The position numbers were made by a program, and so were the translations under genes. The notes under the pieces are model-generated. The model was given only the letters and a program-made list of their open reading frames with translations. It had not been told where the DNA came from and searched no databases. DNA of 64,000 nucleotides, from assembly GCF_014472415.1 (NCBI RefSeq), contig NZ_JACSZV010000033.1, forward strand, positions 1 through 64,000, read 5' to 3'. This document shows, piece by piece, positions 8,781 through 18,472 of the stretch. This DNA comes from Pseudomonas sp. N40(2020) (GTDB lineage: Bacteria; Pseudomonadota; Gammaproteobacteria; Pseudomonadales; Pseudomonadaceae). How positions within the stretch are numbered: position 1 is the stretch's first letter; each line of letters begins with the position of its first letter.

Positions 8781-10085
8781 TTAGTTCAGGTGCTCGACGC
8801 GGATCCGTACAACCGGACCGTTCACGCCGGCCAGAGCTTCGAGGGCGGCGATTGCATCGTTGATGCGCTGTTCCACTACACGGTGGGTCAGCAAGATCAT
8901 CGGCACCAGACCGTCGTGTTCCTCGACTTCCTTCTGCATGATCGACTCGATGTTGATGCCGCGCTCCGAGAGGATGCTCGCCACCTGAGCCAGTACGCCC
9001 GGATGGTCCTTGGCCTGGATGCGCAAGTAGTAAGCGCTTTCGCAGGCTTCGATCGGCAGGATCGGATGGGCCGACAGCGAGTCCGGCTGGAAAGCCAGAT
9101 GCGGTACGCGGTTTTCCGGATCGGAGGTCATGGCGCGAACCACGTCCACCAGATCGGCGATCACCGACGAAGCTGTCGGCTCCATACCGGCACCGGCGCC
9201 GTAGAACAGGGTCGAACCGGCAGCGTCACCGTTGACCATCACCGCGTTCATCACACCGTTGACGTTGGCGATCAAACGATCGGCCGGAATCAGCGTCGGG
9301 TGTACGCGCAACTCGATGCCGGCATCAGTGATGCGCGCCACACCGAGGTGCTTGATGCGATAACCGAGCGCTTCGGCGTAGTTGACGTCAGCCGTGGTCA
9401 GCTTGGTGATGCCTTCGGTGTAAGCCTTGTCGAATTGCAGCGGAATGCCGAACGCGATCGAAGCCAGAATCGTCAGCTTGTGCGCCGCATCGATGCCTTC
9501 GACGTCGAACGTCGGATCGACTTCGGCGTAACCCAGAGCCTGAGCCTCGGCCAACACGTCTTCGAAGGTGCGACCCTTCTCGCGCATTTCGGTGAGGATG
9601 AAGTTGCCGGTGCCGTTGATGATCCCGGCGACCCAGTTGATGCGGTTGGCGGACAGGCCTTCACGGATCGCCTTGATCACCGGAATGCCACCGGCCACAG
9701 CCGCTTCGAACGCCACGATCACGCCTTTCTCGCGTGCCTTGGCGAAAATTTCATTACCGTGAACGGCAATCAGAGCCTTGTTCGCGGTGACCACATGCTT
9801 GCCATTCTCGATGGCCTTGAGTACCAGCTCGCGGGCAACGGTATAGCCGCCCACCAGCTCTATGACGATATCGATCTCAGGGTTCGTGGCCACTTCGAAG
9901 ACATCGTTGGTAATCGCAATACCGGTCGTCTGGAACTGAGGCTTTGGCGTGCGCGTGGCAATTTGTGCCACTTCGATCCCACGCCCGGCACGACGAGCAA
10001 TTTCCTCGGCGTTGCGCTGAAGTACGTTGAAGGTACCGCCACCGACGGTCCCTAACCCACAGATGCCTACTTTGACCGGATTCAC
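8781..10085 (-). CDS. hom: Homoserine dehydrogenase
   Basis: 434 aa. NAD(P)-dependent reduction of aspartate semialdehyde to homoserine, the branch point to threonine and methionine. The N-terminal Rossmann fold is VGICGLGTVGGGTFNVL; the catalytic region carries TANKALIA and the GIINGTGNFILTEM motif near 175-190; the C-terminal ACT domain (about 350-430; YYLRIQAKDHPGVLAQVAS) is the usual site of threonine feedback. The start codon is GTG (10085). First gene of the hom-thrC pair. Confidence 0.97.
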   Translation of the reverse strand: MNPVKVGICGLGTVGGGTFNVLQRNAEEIARRAGRGIEVAQIATRTPKPQFQTTGIAITNDVFEVATNPEIDIVIELVGGYTVARELVLKAIENGKHVVTANKALIAVHGNEIFAKAREKGVIVAFEAAVAGGIPVIKAIREGLSANRINWVAGIINGTGNFILTEMREKGRTFEDVLAEAQALGYAEVDPTFDVEGIDAAHKLTILASIAFGIPLQFDKAYTEGITKLTTADVNYAEALGYRIKHLGVARITDAGIELRVHPTLIPADRLIANVNGVMNAVMVNGDAAGSTLFYGAGAGMEPTASSVIADLVDVVRAMTSDPENRVPHLAFQPDSLSAHPILPIEACESAYYLRIQAKDHPGVLAQVASILSERGINIESIMQKEVEEHDGLVPMILLTHRVVEQRINDAIAALEALAGVNGPVVRIRVEHLN

Positions 10086-10103
10086 TGTGAACTCCCCATA
10101 AAA

Positions 10104-10128
10104 CGGCCGACTCAGGGTCGGCCGGAAA
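10104..10128 (-). terminator. Hairpin between dsbC and hom
   Basis: CGGCCGA/TCGGCCG with a 7-nt loop, followed on the minus strand by TTTTA. It ends about 18 nt before the hom GTG and 90 nt after the dsbC stop. It could terminate dsbC transcripts or attenuate read-through into hom. Confidence 0.5.
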
Positions 10129-10216
10129 ACAACCGCGTGCTCGCGGCTCTCTATTAATGGCCCGGCGATGTTGCTACCGGACCATGATCGTCAAAGCCTG
10201 ACCGTGACGATGCGAA

Positions 10217-10948
10217 TTACTTGGCGCCCAGCGCCAGTTTGGCGACTTGTGGCGCAGGCTGGTAGCCCGGAATGACTTGTCCGTCGGCCAAAACGATGGC
10301 CGGTGTACCGTTCACACCAATCGACTGCCCCAGAGCGAATTGTCTGGAAACCGGGTTCTCGCACTTGGCGGCCTTGATTTCCTTGCCATCGACCATTTTG
10401 TCCATGGCCGCTTTCTTGTCTTTCGAGCACCACACCGCTTGCAGTTGCTCGTCACCCGGCGAGCCGAGGCCCTGGCGCGGAAACGCAACATAACGCACTT
10501 CGATGCCACGCTTGTTCAGCTCCGGCACTTCGGCATGCAGCTTGTGGCAGTACGGGCAGGTGGTGTCGGTGAACACGGTGATGTGCGATTTGGTCTCGCC
10601 CACGGCCGGGTAAACCACGGTTTCGGCCACAGGGATGGCGTTGACCAGTTTGGAGATGCCCAGACGCTCGGTCTTCTCGGTCAGATTGACCGGTTTGCCG
10701 TCCTTGAGCTGGAACAGGTAACCCTGGACGATGTATTGGCCGTCGGCGCTGGCGTACAGCACGCGGCTGCCCTTGAGCTTGACTTCATACATGCCTGGCA
10801 ACGGGCTGGCACTGATACTTTCTACCGGAACCTCGAGTTCGAGTTTTTCCAGGCTTTGACGAATCGCTTTGTCGGCCGCGTCATCGGCGACGGCAAAGGT
10901 ACTGACCAACGCAATGGCTGCGGCGGCGAAAATCTGGGTCAGACGCAT
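10217..10948 (-). CDS. dsbC: Thiol:disulfide interchange protein DsbC
   Basis: 243 aa. Periplasmic disulfide isomerase that is kept reduced by DsbD. Signal peptide MRLTQIFAAAAIALVSTFAVA; an N-terminal dimerisation domain follows (to about 85); then the thioredoxin-like catalytic domain with TDTTCPYCHKLH (the CXXC pair) and the cis-Pro loop region INGTPAIVLADG written here as VNGTPAIVLADG. ATG 10948 has AGGAG closely upstream; the frame stays open to 11035 but that part is not a signal peptide. Downstream of xerD as in other pseudomonads. Confidence 0.95.
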   Translation of the reverse strand: MRLTQIFAAAAIALVSTFAVADDAADKAIRQSLEKLELEVPVESISASPLPGMYEVKLKGSRVLYASADGQYIVQGYLFQLKDGKPVNLTEKTERLGISKLVNAIPVAETVVYPAVGETKSHITVFTDTTCPYCHKLHAEVPELNKRGIEVRYVAFPRQGLGSPGDEQLQAVWCSKDKKAAMDKMVDGKEIKAAKCENPVSRQFALGQSIGVNGTPAIVLADGQVIPGYQPAPQVAKLALGAK

Positions 10949-11111
10949 GAGAACTCCTGAAGGCGGACAAATGGATCGATCAGAACGCCAGTGCCGGAAC
11001 ACCGGGTCATAACCGTCCATCGTGCAAACCGGCAAAGCCTAACACATAAGGTCACGGTGGCCGAATGCGCCTGTCGCAAGAGACCACACCCTCTTCCTGC
11101 ATGATCTTTGT

Positions 11112-12008
11112 TCAGCCACGCGGGTGATGTTTGGCATGCAGATCCTGCAACCGCGCCCGGGCGACGTGGGTGTAGATCTGCGTGGTCGACAGATCGCTAT
11201 GCCCGAGCAGCATCTGCACCACGCGCAAGTCAGCGCCATGGTTGAGCAGATGCGTGGCAAATGCATGTCGCAAGGTGTGAGGTGACAGCGACTTGCCGAT
11301 CCCGGCGACCTTGGCCTGATGCTTGATCCGGTGCCAGAAGGTCTGGCGGGTCATCTGTTCACCACGCTGGCTGGGGAACAGCACATCGCTGGGGCGCCCG
11401 CCAAGCAACTCGCCACGGCCGTCACGCATGTAGCGCTCGATCCAGACTATTGCCTCTTCGCCCATCGGCACCAGACGCTCCTTGCTGCCCTTGCCCATCA
11501 CCCGCAATACGCCCTGGCGCAGGTTGACCTGTTCCAGCGTCAGGCTGACCAGTTCGGTCACACGCAAACCGCAGGCGTACAAGACTTCCAGCATGGCGCG
11601 ATCACGCTGGCCGATGGCTTCGCTCAAGTCCGGTGCTTTCAACAACGCCTCGACGTCTGCTTCTGACAGCGATTTGGGCAGCGGCCTACCCAGTTGCGGC
11701 ATATCGACGCGCAACGTCGGGTCGACGGTGATCAGCTTTTCCCGCAGCAGATACCGATAAAAGCCACGCACACCGGAAAGAAATCTCGCCGTGGAGCGCG
11801 GCTTGTAGTTCTGCTCCAGACGCCAGGCCAAGTGATCGAGGATCAGCTCGCGGCCGGCGTTGATCAGCTCAAGGTTCTTCTCCTGCAGCCAGCCGTTGAA
11901 CAGCGCCAGATCGCTGCGATAGGCGCCACGCGTGTTGTCGGACAGGCCTTTCTCCAACCACAAGGCGTCGAGGAATTGGTCAATCAGTGGATGGTCAATG
12001 GCGGACAT
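11112..12008 (-). CDS. xerD: Site-specific tyrosine recombinase XerD
   Basis: 298 aa, exact size for XerD. With XerC it resolves chromosome dimers at dif under FtsK control. An N-terminal SAM-like core-binding domain (about 1-85) is followed by the catalytic domain with the Arg of YACGLRVTEL, the HTLRHAFATHLL box, the GHSDLSTTQ segment and the nucleophile Tyr in TQIYTHV. The position next to dsbC and hom is the standard chromosomal one, so this is the housekeeping enzyme and not a mobile-element integrase. It is 163 bp upstream of dsbC. Confidence 0.96.
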   Translation of the reverse strand: MSAIDHPLIDQFLDALWLEKGLSDNTRGAYRSDLALFNGWLQEKNLELINAGRELILDHLAWRLEQNYKPRSTARFLSGVRGFYRYLLREKLITVDPTLRVDMPQLGRPLPKSLSEADVEALLKAPDLSEAIGQRDRAMLEVLYACGLRVTELVSLTLEQVNLRQGVLRVMGKGSKERLVPMGEEAIVWIERYMRDGRGELLGGRPSDVLFPSQRGEQMTRQTFWHRIKHQAKVAGIGKSLSPHTLRHAFATHLLNHGADLRVVQMLLGHSDLSTTQIYTHVARARLQDLHAKHHPRG

Positions 12009-12075
12009 AGAGGCTCAAGTCAGGCAGCAACAGCTGGGGGGACAGTTTTTCACAGCGCACCCGATCACGGAACAC

Positions 12076-12489
12076 TCAGGCGGAAAACCCTGGCAACACC
12101 GGCACCGGACGCTTGTCATCATCAATCGCGACAAAGCTGAACTGGCCATGAATCGCCTTCTCGCGACCATCGCAGCTCATGCTTTCAACAAACACTTCCA
12201 CCTCGACCTTGAGGCTGGTGTTACCGACCTTGATCACCCGCCCGACCAGTTCGACAATGGAGCCGGCCGGGATCGCGTGGTTGAAGTCGATGCGGTCGGT
12301 GGACACGGTCACCAGCGGCAAACGGCAGAAACGTGTGGCGGTGATGAACGACACTTCGTCCATCCACGCCAGCGCAGTGCCGCCGAACAGGGTGTTGTGG
12401 TGGTTGGTGGTCGGCGGAAAGACGGCTTTGGTTACGCGAGTCACCGAGAGTTCGGTGCGGCGTTCGATTTCCTGGTCACGGATAGACAT
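12076..12489 (-). CDS. Acyl-CoA thioesterase, hotdog fold (YciA/ACOT type)
   Basis: 137 aa. Hotdog-fold thioesterase hydrolysing acyl-CoA. Motifs are TNHHNTLFGGTALAWMDE with the catalytic Asp region, FNHAIPAGSIVELVGRV and the C-terminal FVAIDDDKRPVPV. ATG 12489 (MSIRDQEIERRTEL) is taken; upstream in-frame residues run through a REP copy and the rplS terminator and are not coding. The preferred chain length is unknown. Confidence 0.88.
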   Translation of the reverse strand: MSIRDQEIERRTELSVTRVTKAVFPPTTNHHNTLFGGTALAWMDEVSFITATRFCRLPLVTVSTDRIDFNHAIPAGSIVELVGRVIKVGNTSLKVEVEVFVESMSCDGREKAIHGQFSFVAIDDDKRPVPVLPGFSA

Positions 12490-12529
12490 GTGAGATGACT
12501 CGTAAAAAGTAGACTGCAAATCGAAAACA

Positions 12530-12566
12530 AGATCAAAAGATCGCAGCCTTCGGCAGCTCCTACAGG
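12530..12566. repeat. Solitary REP element
   Basis: A single copy of the GATCGCAGCCTTCGGCAG family with its GATCAAAA head and GCTCCTAC tail. It has no inverted partner nearby. Placed between the thioesterase start and the rplS terminator. Confidence 0.75.
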
Positions 12567-12591
12567 ATGGGGGCAGTTTATTGCAGGCAAC

Positions 12592-12619
12592 AAAAAAGCA
12601 GCCCGTAGGCTGCTTTTTT
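12592..12619 (-). terminator. Terminator of the rpsP-rimM-trmD-rplS operon
   Basis: AAGCAGCC/GGCTGCTT stem with CGTA loop, flanked by A- and T-runs on both sides (bidirectional). It lies 19 bp behind the rplS stop. Confidence 0.9.
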
Positions 12620-12637
12620 CTGCATCGGAAGCTGGAC

Positions 12638-12988
12638 TTAAGCCAGTTTTTCCTTGATGCGAGCTGCTTTACCCGACAGGTCGCGCAGGTAGTACAGCTT
12701 GGCTTTGCGTACGTCACCGCGACGTTTAACAGCCATGCTGTCGATCTGCGGGGAGTAGGTCTGGAAAGTACGCTCTACGCCGACACCGTTGGAGATCTTA
12801 CGAACGGTGAATGCACTGTTCACGCCGCGGTTACGCTTGGCGATTACAACGCCTTCGAACGCTTGCAGACGGGAACGATCGCCTTCCTTCACTTTCACCT
12901 GAACGACAATGGTGTCGCCTGGGGCAAAGGTAGGGATTTCTTTGGTCATCTGCTCTGCTTCGAGTGCAAGGATGATTTTGTTGGTCAT
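12638..12988 (-). CDS. rplS: 50S ribosomal protein L19
   Basis: 116 aa, standard length. L19 sits at the 30S-50S interface of the ribosome. Recognised from [36 protein letters not shown] and the C-terminal [16 protein letters not shown]. Last gene of the rpsP operon, 45 bp behind trmD and directly before a strong terminator. Confidence 0.98.
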
Positions 12989-13033
12989 GCTGTGCTCCTA
13001 AGGTAAATCAACTGATCTACCATCGATACGTTG

Positions 13034-13786
13034 TTAACTATCGTCCCGCTCGCGGATGTATTCCTCGAGCAGCTTCTTCTCTTCTCCAGAAAGCGAGCGG
13101 CTTTCCAGAAGATCGGCGCGTCGTTCATAGGTCCTACCAAGGGACTGCTGTAAACGCCAACGCCGGATATGCGCGTGGTTGCCACTCAGCAACACGTCGG
13201 GTACACGCTGATCCGCATACACCTCAGGTCGGGTGTAGTGCGGGCAATCCAGCAGACCATCCGTAAAGGAATCTTCCTCGGCGGAGTCCGCATGCCCTAA
13301 AGCTCCAGGCAGCAGTCGTGTAACCGCATCAATCAGGACCATGGCCGGCAGCTCGCCGCCAGACAGTACATAGTCGCCAATCGACCACTCTTCATCGACA
13401 TGAGCCTCAATAAAGCGCTCGTCAATGCCTTCATAGCGGCCGGCAATCAGGATCAATGCATCCGATTTTGCCAACTCGCGTACCGCCGACTGAGTCAGTT
13501 GACGGCCTTGGGGGGACAGGTAAATCACCTTCGCCGCCTCCCCGGCTGCTGCTTTGGCCTGAACCAGAGCATCTTCCAGGGGCTTGATCTTCATCACCAT
13601 GCCCGGACCACCGCCAAACGGGCGATCGTCCACAGTGTGATGCCGATCCGTCGTGTAGTTCCGCGGATTCCAACAGGTCAGCTGCAAGAGCCCCTGTTTG
13701 ACCGCACGACTGGTGATGCCGTAGTCGCCAATGGCGGAAAACATCTCGGGAAACAAACTGATCACTTCTACGCGCAAATTAGCCAC
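13034..13786 (-). CDS. trmD: tRNA (guanine(37)-N1)-methyltransferase TrmD
   Basis: 250 aa. SPOUT methyltransferase that makes m1G37 in tRNAs reading CNN codons, preventing +1 frameshifts. The knotted AdoMet site is visible in [21 protein letters not shown] and [30 protein letters not shown] is also diagnostic. The start is GTG at 13786 ([16 protein letters not shown]), 2 bp after the rimM stop; the open frame beyond it lies inside rimM. A cluster of translation genes transcribed together. Confidence 0.97.
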   Translation of the reverse strand: MANLRVEVISLFPEMFSAIGDYGITSRAVKQGLLQLTCWNPRNYTTDRHHTVDDRPFGGGPGMVMKIKPLEDALVQAKAAAGEAAKVIYLSPQGRQLTQSAVRELAKSDALILIAGRYEGIDERFIEAHVDEEWSIGDYVLSGGELPAMVLIDAVTRLLPGALGHADSAEEDSFTDGLLDCPHYTRPEVYADQRVPDVLLSGNHAHIRRWRLQQSLGRTYERRADLLESRSLSGEEKKLLEEYIRERDDS

Positions 13787-13788
13787 GT

Positions 13789-14325
13789 TTAGAAGTCCGC
13801 ATCCCAATCCACCTTCATCTCGCCCGCTGCGAGGTCGACTGCCAACACGCATTGCTCCGTATAGGGCAACAGGCGTTCGCGATCATCCAGGCTGCCAGCG
13901 CAAGGCTTGACTACCATTACATCATTGGCGCCGGTTTCCAGAAGATGATCGATTTTCCCGAGCAATTGCCCCAGTTGATCGATGACCTTCAGACCTTCCA
14001 GCTGGTACCAGTAGTACTCGCCTTCGGTCAATTCAGCGAACAGGTTGCGTGGCACGCAGATCTCGTAACCGGCCAGAAGACGAGCTTCTTCACGATCATC
14101 AAGACCCTTGAGCTTTGCGACCAGGAACTTATCGCTCCCGCGTCCACTGACCAGCTCGACCTGTTTGACATTGCCTTCGCGCTTGAGCGTCCAGGTTTTG
14201 TACTGCAACAGGTTTTCAGTCGGATCAGTAAAGGAATAAACCTTCACTTCGCCGCGAACGCCGTGAACAGAGTAGATTTTGCCAATAACGATCAAATCAT
14301 CGGCAACAGCAGGCGTCGCGTTCAT
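13789..14325 (-). CDS. rimM: 16S rRNA processing protein RimM
   Basis: 178 aa. Assembly factor for the 30S head that binds S19. An N-terminal beta-barrel ([19 protein letters not shown]) is followed by the C-terminal PRC-barrel-like domain ([37 protein letters not shown]). It is 5 bp after rpsP and 2 bp before trmD, so translation is probably coupled. Confidence 0.97.
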   Translation of the reverse strand: MNATPAVADDLIVIGKIYSVHGVRGEVKVYSFTDPTENLLQYKTWTLKREGNVKQVELVSGRGSDKFLVAKLKGLDDREEARLLAGYEICVPRNLFAELTEGEYYWYQLEGLKVIDQLGQLLGKIDHLLETGANDVMVVKPCAGSLDDRERLLPYTEQCVLAVDLAAGEMKVDWDADF

Positions 14326-14330
14326 ATTGC

Positions 14331-14582
14331 TCAGGCCGCAGCCTTGGCAGATTCCTTCAACAACTGAGCAACGCGCTCAGAAGGTTGTGCACCAACGCTC
14401 AGCCAGTAGGCAACGCGCTCTTGGTTCACGGACAGACGGATTTCCTGACCACGGGCAACAGGGTTGAAGAAACCAACCTGTTCTTTGTGGGAACCGTCAC
14501 GCGGGTTGCGCGAGTCGGTTACGGTCAGGTGGTAAAACGGGCGCTTTTTGGAGCCGCCAAGGGCAAGACGGATTGTTAGCAT
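14331..14582 (-). CDS. rpsP: 30S ribosomal protein S16
   Basis: 83 aa. Begins [19 protein letters not shown] and has the usual FFNPVA segment (here GFFNPVARG) and the [16 protein letters not shown] helix. First gene of the operon; its promoter is visible about 70-100 bp upstream. Confidence 0.98.
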   Translation of the reverse strand: MLTIRLALGGSKKRPFYHLTVTDSRNPRDGSHKEQVGFFNPVARGQEIRLSVNQERVAYWLSVGAQPSERVAQLLKESAKAAA

Positions 14583-14654
14583 GTGAACATCGTTCCTGTA
14601 GTCGGTGCTGCAAATCTAAATGCACAGCGGGCATGGGTGCCCGAAAGGCCGCAT

Positions 14655-14682
14655 ATTCTAAGGAATATCCGGACTTTTGCAA
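14655..14682 (-). promoter_or_regulatory. Sigma-70 promoter of the rpsP operon
   Basis: On the minus strand a -35 TTGCAA (14682-14677) and a -10 TAGAAT (14660-14655) are 16 nt apart, leaving a leader of about 65 nt before the rpsP ATG. Good match to consensus; the position fits the only long gap upstream of the operon. The rest of 14583-14831 holds no gene. Confidence 0.6.
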
Positions 14683-14831
14683 ATGACTTTTTCCGGCGCC
14701 TATGGCATGCCGTGCAGATTTGCATATAGAGCCGTCGATGAAAACGGCCAGTCAGCTCCCGCCGAGTGCGGGTTTGCTGTTGATCCCGCATCCTTGCGGG
14801 GCCTGCGCCGGTGCGACGACCGGCCAGTTAT

Positions 14832-16208
14832 TTACATTTTTGGCATCCCGCCGCCGGGCAACATACCGCCCATGCCGCGCATCATTTTCGCCATTCCGCC
14901 TTTGGCGGTGAATTTCTTCATCATCTTTTGCATCTGCTTGTGCTGCTTGATCAAGCGACCGATGTCCTGCACCTGAGTGCCGGAACCCATGGCGATCCGG
15001 CGCTTGCGCGAACCGCTGATCAGCTCAGGGTCGCGGCGCTCGGCCGGGGTCATGGAGTTGATGATGGCTTCCATCTGCTTGAATTGCTTCTCTGCGGCAT
15101 TCTGGGCATTGCCCATTTGCGACAGGTTGACGCCGCCGATGCTCGGCAGTTTGTCCATGAGGCCGCCGAGGCCGCCCATGTTCTTCATCTGTTGCAGCTG
15201 ATCGCGGAAGTCTTCGAGATCGAAGCCCTTGCCCTTCTTCAGCTTCTTGGCCAGTTTGTCGGCCTTGTCTTTGTCGAGGGTCGCTTCGGCCTGTTCGATC
15301 AGGCTGAGCACGTCGCCCATGCCGAGAATCCGCGAAGCGATACGCTCAGGGTGGAACGGATCGAGCGCTTCGCTCTTCTCGCCCATACCGATGAACTTGA
15401 TCGGCTTGCCGGTGATGGCGCGCACCGACAGGGCGGCACCGCCACGGGCATCGCCGTCGACCTTGGTCAGGATCACACCGGTCAGCGGCAGTGCATCACC
15501 GAAGGCCTTGGCCGTGTTGGCCGCGTCCTGACCGGTCATGGCGTCAACCACGAAGAGGGTTTCTACCGGGTTGATCGCGGCGTGCAGCGCCTTGATCTCG
15601 CCCATCATCTCTTCGTCGATGTGCAGACGACCGGCGGTGTCGACGATGACCACATCAATAAACTTGAGCTTTGCTTCTTTTATAGCCGCAGTGGCGATGT
15701 CGACCGGCTTCTGGCTCAGGTCGGACGGGAAGAACGTCACGCCGATGTCGTTGGCCAGGGTTTCCAGCTGTTTAATAGCCGCGGGACGGTAGACGTCCGC
15801 CGACACGACCATGACCGACTTCTTCTTGCGCTCTTTAAGGAAGCGCGCAAGTTTGCCGGCGGTGGTGGTTTTACCGGCGCCCTGCAAACCGGCCATCAGA
15901 ATCACGGCGGGTGGCACGGCGCTCAGGTTCAAGTCTTCGTTGGCCGCGCCCATCAGGCTTTCGAGTTCGGCCTGGACGATCTTCACGAACGCCTGGCCCG
16001 GCGTCAGGCTGCGCGACACCTCGGTGCCGACAGCGCGCTCCTTGACCGAATTGACGAAGTCCTTGACCACCGGCAGGGCGACGTCGGCTTCGAGCAACGC
16101 CATGCGCACTTCACGCAGGGTGTCTTTGATATTGTCTTCGGTCAGCTTCGCCTTGCCGGTGACATGGCGCAGCGTCTGCGAGAGACGGTCGGTTAAGTTT
16201 TCAAACAT
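14832..16208 (-). CDS. ffh: Signal recognition particle protein Ffh (SRP54)
   Basis: 458 aa. GTPase that binds 4.5S RNA and nascent signal sequences and docks with FtsY at the membrane. An N-domain (MFENLTDRLSQTLRHVTG) precedes the G-domain with the P-loop GLQGAGKTTTAGKLA, DTAGRLHID and TKVDGDARGGAALS. The methionine-rich M-domain (about 300-458) ends MMRGMGGMLPGGGMPKM. Divergent from the CcsA-like gene. Confidence 0.98.
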   Translation of the reverse strand: MFENLTDRLSQTLRHVTGKAKLTEDNIKDTLREVRMALLEADVALPVVKDFVNSVKERAVGTEVSRSLTPGQAFVKIVQAELESLMGAANEDLNLSAVPPAVILMAGLQGAGKTTTAGKLARFLKERKKKSVMVVSADVYRPAAIKQLETLANDIGVTFFPSDLSQKPVDIATAAIKEAKLKFIDVVIVDTAGRLHIDEEMMGEIKALHAAINPVETLFVVDAMTGQDAANTAKAFGDALPLTGVILTKVDGDARGGAALSVRAITGKPIKFIGMGEKSEALDPFHPERIASRILGMGDVLSLIEQAEATLDKDKADKLAKKLKKGKGFDLEDFRDQLQQMKNMGGLGGLMDKLPSIGGVNLSQMGNAQNAAEKQFKQMEAIINSMTPAERRDPELISGSRKRRIAMGSGTQVQDIGRLIKQHKQMQKMMKKFTAKGGMAKMMRGMGGMLPGGGMPKM

Positions 16209-16403
16209 TGCGCGATCCTTTCAGGCCCTGTGTAGACCGGGATAATGGCGGCCCAGACCGGAATCAACATGTGCTCGGCGAGCCTGCGGCGTGGGCAGGT
16301 CGCGGATTATAGCGAAGACTGCGCCGGGCGGACACCTCGCACTTTCGTGGTGTGGCGGTTCTATGCCAAACTCAGCGCCTTTCGGGCTTGCCTAACAGGA
16401 TTT

Positions 16404-17216
16404 ATGCTCCCCTTGTCACCCAGTTTGCTGACCACACTCGCCGCCGCCCTTCTATATGCCGCTGCGACCCTTTATCAAGGCACTCGTCTGGCCACCGGCG
16501 CCAAGGCTAACAAGCGCCTGCTGGTTTCGCTCGGCGTCCTCGCCGTGCTGGCCCACAGCGCCAGCCTGCTCACCCACCTGCTGACGCCGATCGGTCTGGG
16601 CCTGGACTTTTTCAGCGCCGCCAGCCTGATTGCCGCCGCCGTGATTGCCCTGACATTGCTGGCGTGCTCGCGAATTCCGGTGGAAAACCTGCTGGTACTG
16701 CTGTTCCCGCTGGGCGCGGCCACCGTGCTGCTGGCGCAGTTTGCCCCGGCCGGCACCGTACAGATCATCGATGAAGAGCCGGGCATCCTCGCCCACATCC
16801 TGTTGTCGATCCTCGCCTACGGCATGTTCACCATAGCGGTGTTCCAGGCCTTGTTGCTGCTGGTGCAAGACCACCAACTCAAGCACAAGCACCCGTCCGG
16901 CCTGATCAAGAACTTCCCGCCGCTGCAAACCATGGAAAGCCTGCTATTCGGTTTCCTCTGGGCCGGCTGGACGCTGTTGTCGCTGTCGTTGATCTCCGGC
17001 TGGTTGTTCGTCGAGAACCTGTTCGCCCAGCATCTGGTCCATAAAACCTTACTGGCGTGCCTGGCCTGGATCGTCTTCAGCGTGCTGCTGTGGGGTCGTA
17101 ATCGTCTCGGTTGGCGCGGCCACAAGGCGATTCGCTGGACTCTCGCCGGTTTCTGCCTGCTGATGTTGGCGTACTTCGGCAGCAAACTGGTTCGTGAATA
17201 CATCCTGCATATCTGA
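16404..17216 (+). CDS. CcsA/YpjD-like inner-membrane cytochrome c assembly family protein
   Basis: 270 aa with about eight hydrophobic segments (for example LLTTLAAALLYAAATLYQG at the start and FCLLMLAYFGSKLV at the end). It carries the cytochrome_C_asm pattern with ILAYGMFTIAVFQALLLLVQD and WTLLSLSLISGWLF. Relatives next to ffh in gamma-proteobacteria are annotated YpjD or CcsA-like. They resemble heme-handling proteins, but a direct role in cytochrome c maturation is not shown. ATG 16404 has AGGA upstream; the open frame begins at 16245 in the ffh leader. Followed after 13 bp by the CNNM protein, probably as an operon. Confidence 0.85.
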   Translation: MLPLSPSLLTTLAAALLYAAATLYQGTRLATGAKANKRLLVSLGVLAVLAHSASLLTHLLTPIGLGLDFFSAASLIAAAVIALTLLACSRIPVENLLVLLFPLGAATVLLAQFAPAGTVQIIDEEPGILAHILLSILAYGMFTIAVFQALLLLVQDHQLKHKHPSGLIKNFPPLQTMESLLFGFLWAGWTLLSLSLISGWLFVENLFAQHLVHKTLLACLAWIVFSVLLWGRNRLGWRGHKAIRWTLAGFCLLMLAYFGSKLVREYILHI

Positions 17217-17229
17217 CGGGCGGCAATAA

Positions 17230-18471
17230 ATGGACGGTTTGCCCATAGGGCCGATGCTCGCGGTATTTTTCCTGCTGATTTTATGGTCGGGGCTGTTTAC
17301 CGCCGTCGAAATCGCGCAGCAGCATCTGCTCGCGCAACGCACCGCCTCGCGCGCCAGCGATAAACCGCTGGCGAAGCTGAGCTTCCCGCTCGACAGCCTG
17401 ATCCTGTGCAACACCCTGTGCCGTGCGCTCGCCGTGGTGATTGCGACGCTGCTGGCGATTTTCCTCCGTGAAGAAAACGGTCCTTGGGCGGCGTCCCTGG
17501 GTGCCGGCGCAATACTGCTGGTGTTCACCGATTACTTTCCGCGCACCCTCGCCCAGCGTTATCCCGACGCCGTACTGGCATTCGGCAATACCCTGCTGGC
17601 CGTGCCGCTCAAGATCATTTATCCGCTTGCCTGGCTGTTCAGCCGGATCAGCGCTTTGCTGATGCGTCCGTTTGCGCGCAAAGCCCAAGTAGTGCAACAA
17701 AGCGAAGACGATGTGCAAGCTGATCGACATGACGATCCCGAACACCCGATTCGCCTGCACCCGGTCTCGGGTATTCACGCGCTGGACAACATTACGGTCA
17801 ATGACATTCTGGTACCGCGCAGTGACGTCGACGGCATCAATCTCGACGACCCGATAGAAGACATCATCGAACAACTGCGCAACACCAAGCGCACGCGCCT
17901 GCCGGTGTTCCACAGCGACATCAATCAGGTCGAAGCGGTGCTCAATACCCGCCAGATCCGCCACCTGTTGAACGACGATAGCCTGACCCGCGAAGCGCTG
18001 CTGGCCGCCAGTTACGAGCCTTACTTCGTCCCGGAAAGCACGCCCCTGCAACTGCAACTGCTGAATTTCCATAAGCAGCAGCGGCGTTTGGGCATGGTGG
18101 TGGACGAGTACGGCGAAGTGCTCGGTATCGTCACTCTGGAAGACATTCTCGAAGAGATTGTCGGCGAATTCGAAAGCGAGCACAGCCTCGATAATCCGCA
18201 CATTCATCCGCAGCCCGATGGCCGCATGGTGATTGACGGCACCGCCTCGATTCGCGAATTGAACAAATGCCTGGGTTGGCATTTGCCCAGCGATGGACCG
18301 AAAACCCTCAACGGGTTGGTGACAGAGGCGCTGGAAACCATTCCGGAGAGTGCGGTTTGCCTGAAGATCGGTCGATATCGCCTGGAGATTCTCGAAACCG
18401 AGGAGAACCGGGTAAGCAGGGTATTGATCTGGCATACGAGTTCGGTGCCCGCTGTGGTTCCTGCCAGGTAA
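17230..18471 (+). CDS. CNNM/HlyC-CorC family transporter-like protein
   Basis: 413 aa. An N-terminal DUF21/CNNM membrane domain (about 1-170, several TM segments including MLAVFFLLILWSGLFTAVEIAQ) precedes two CBS domains (about 195-320; VNDILVPRSDVDGINLDDP, MVVDEYGEVLGIVTLEDILEEIVGEFE shortened here to its first part) and a CorC_HlyC domain at the end (about 330-405). The family (YfjD/CorB) is linked to magnesium efflux and resistance. The ATPase or partner is not encoded nearby. The substrate cannot be proven from sequence. Confidence 0.9.
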   Translation: MDGLPIGPMLAVFFLLILWSGLFTAVEIAQQHLLAQRTASRASDKPLAKLSFPLDSLILCNTLCRALAVVIATLLAIFLREENGPWAASLGAGAILLVFTDYFPRTLAQRYPDAVLAFGNTLLAVPLKIIYPLAWLFSRISALLMRPFARKAQVVQQSEDDVQADRHDDPEHPIRLHPVSGIHALDNITVNDILVPRSDVDGINLDDPIEDIIEQLRNTKRTRLPVFHSDINQVEAVLNTRQIRHLLNDDSLTREALLAASYEPYFVPESTPLQLQLLNFHKQQRRLGMVVDEYGEVLGIVTLEDILEEIVGEFESEHSLDNPHIHPQPDGRMVIDGTASIRELNKCLGWHLPSDGPKTLNGLVTEALETIPESAVCLKIGRYRLEILETEENRVSRVLIWHTSSVPAVVPAR

Positions 18472-18472
18472 A

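Noticed and set aside
7305-10085. Missing thrB between hom and thrC
   Set aside because: Pseudomonads encode homoserine kinase at another place, so the two-gene arrangement is normal.
11112-12008. Tyrosine recombinase as sign of an integrated element
   Set aside because: It is XerD by sequence, size and location beside dsbC and hom; no attachment-site repeats or cargo are present.
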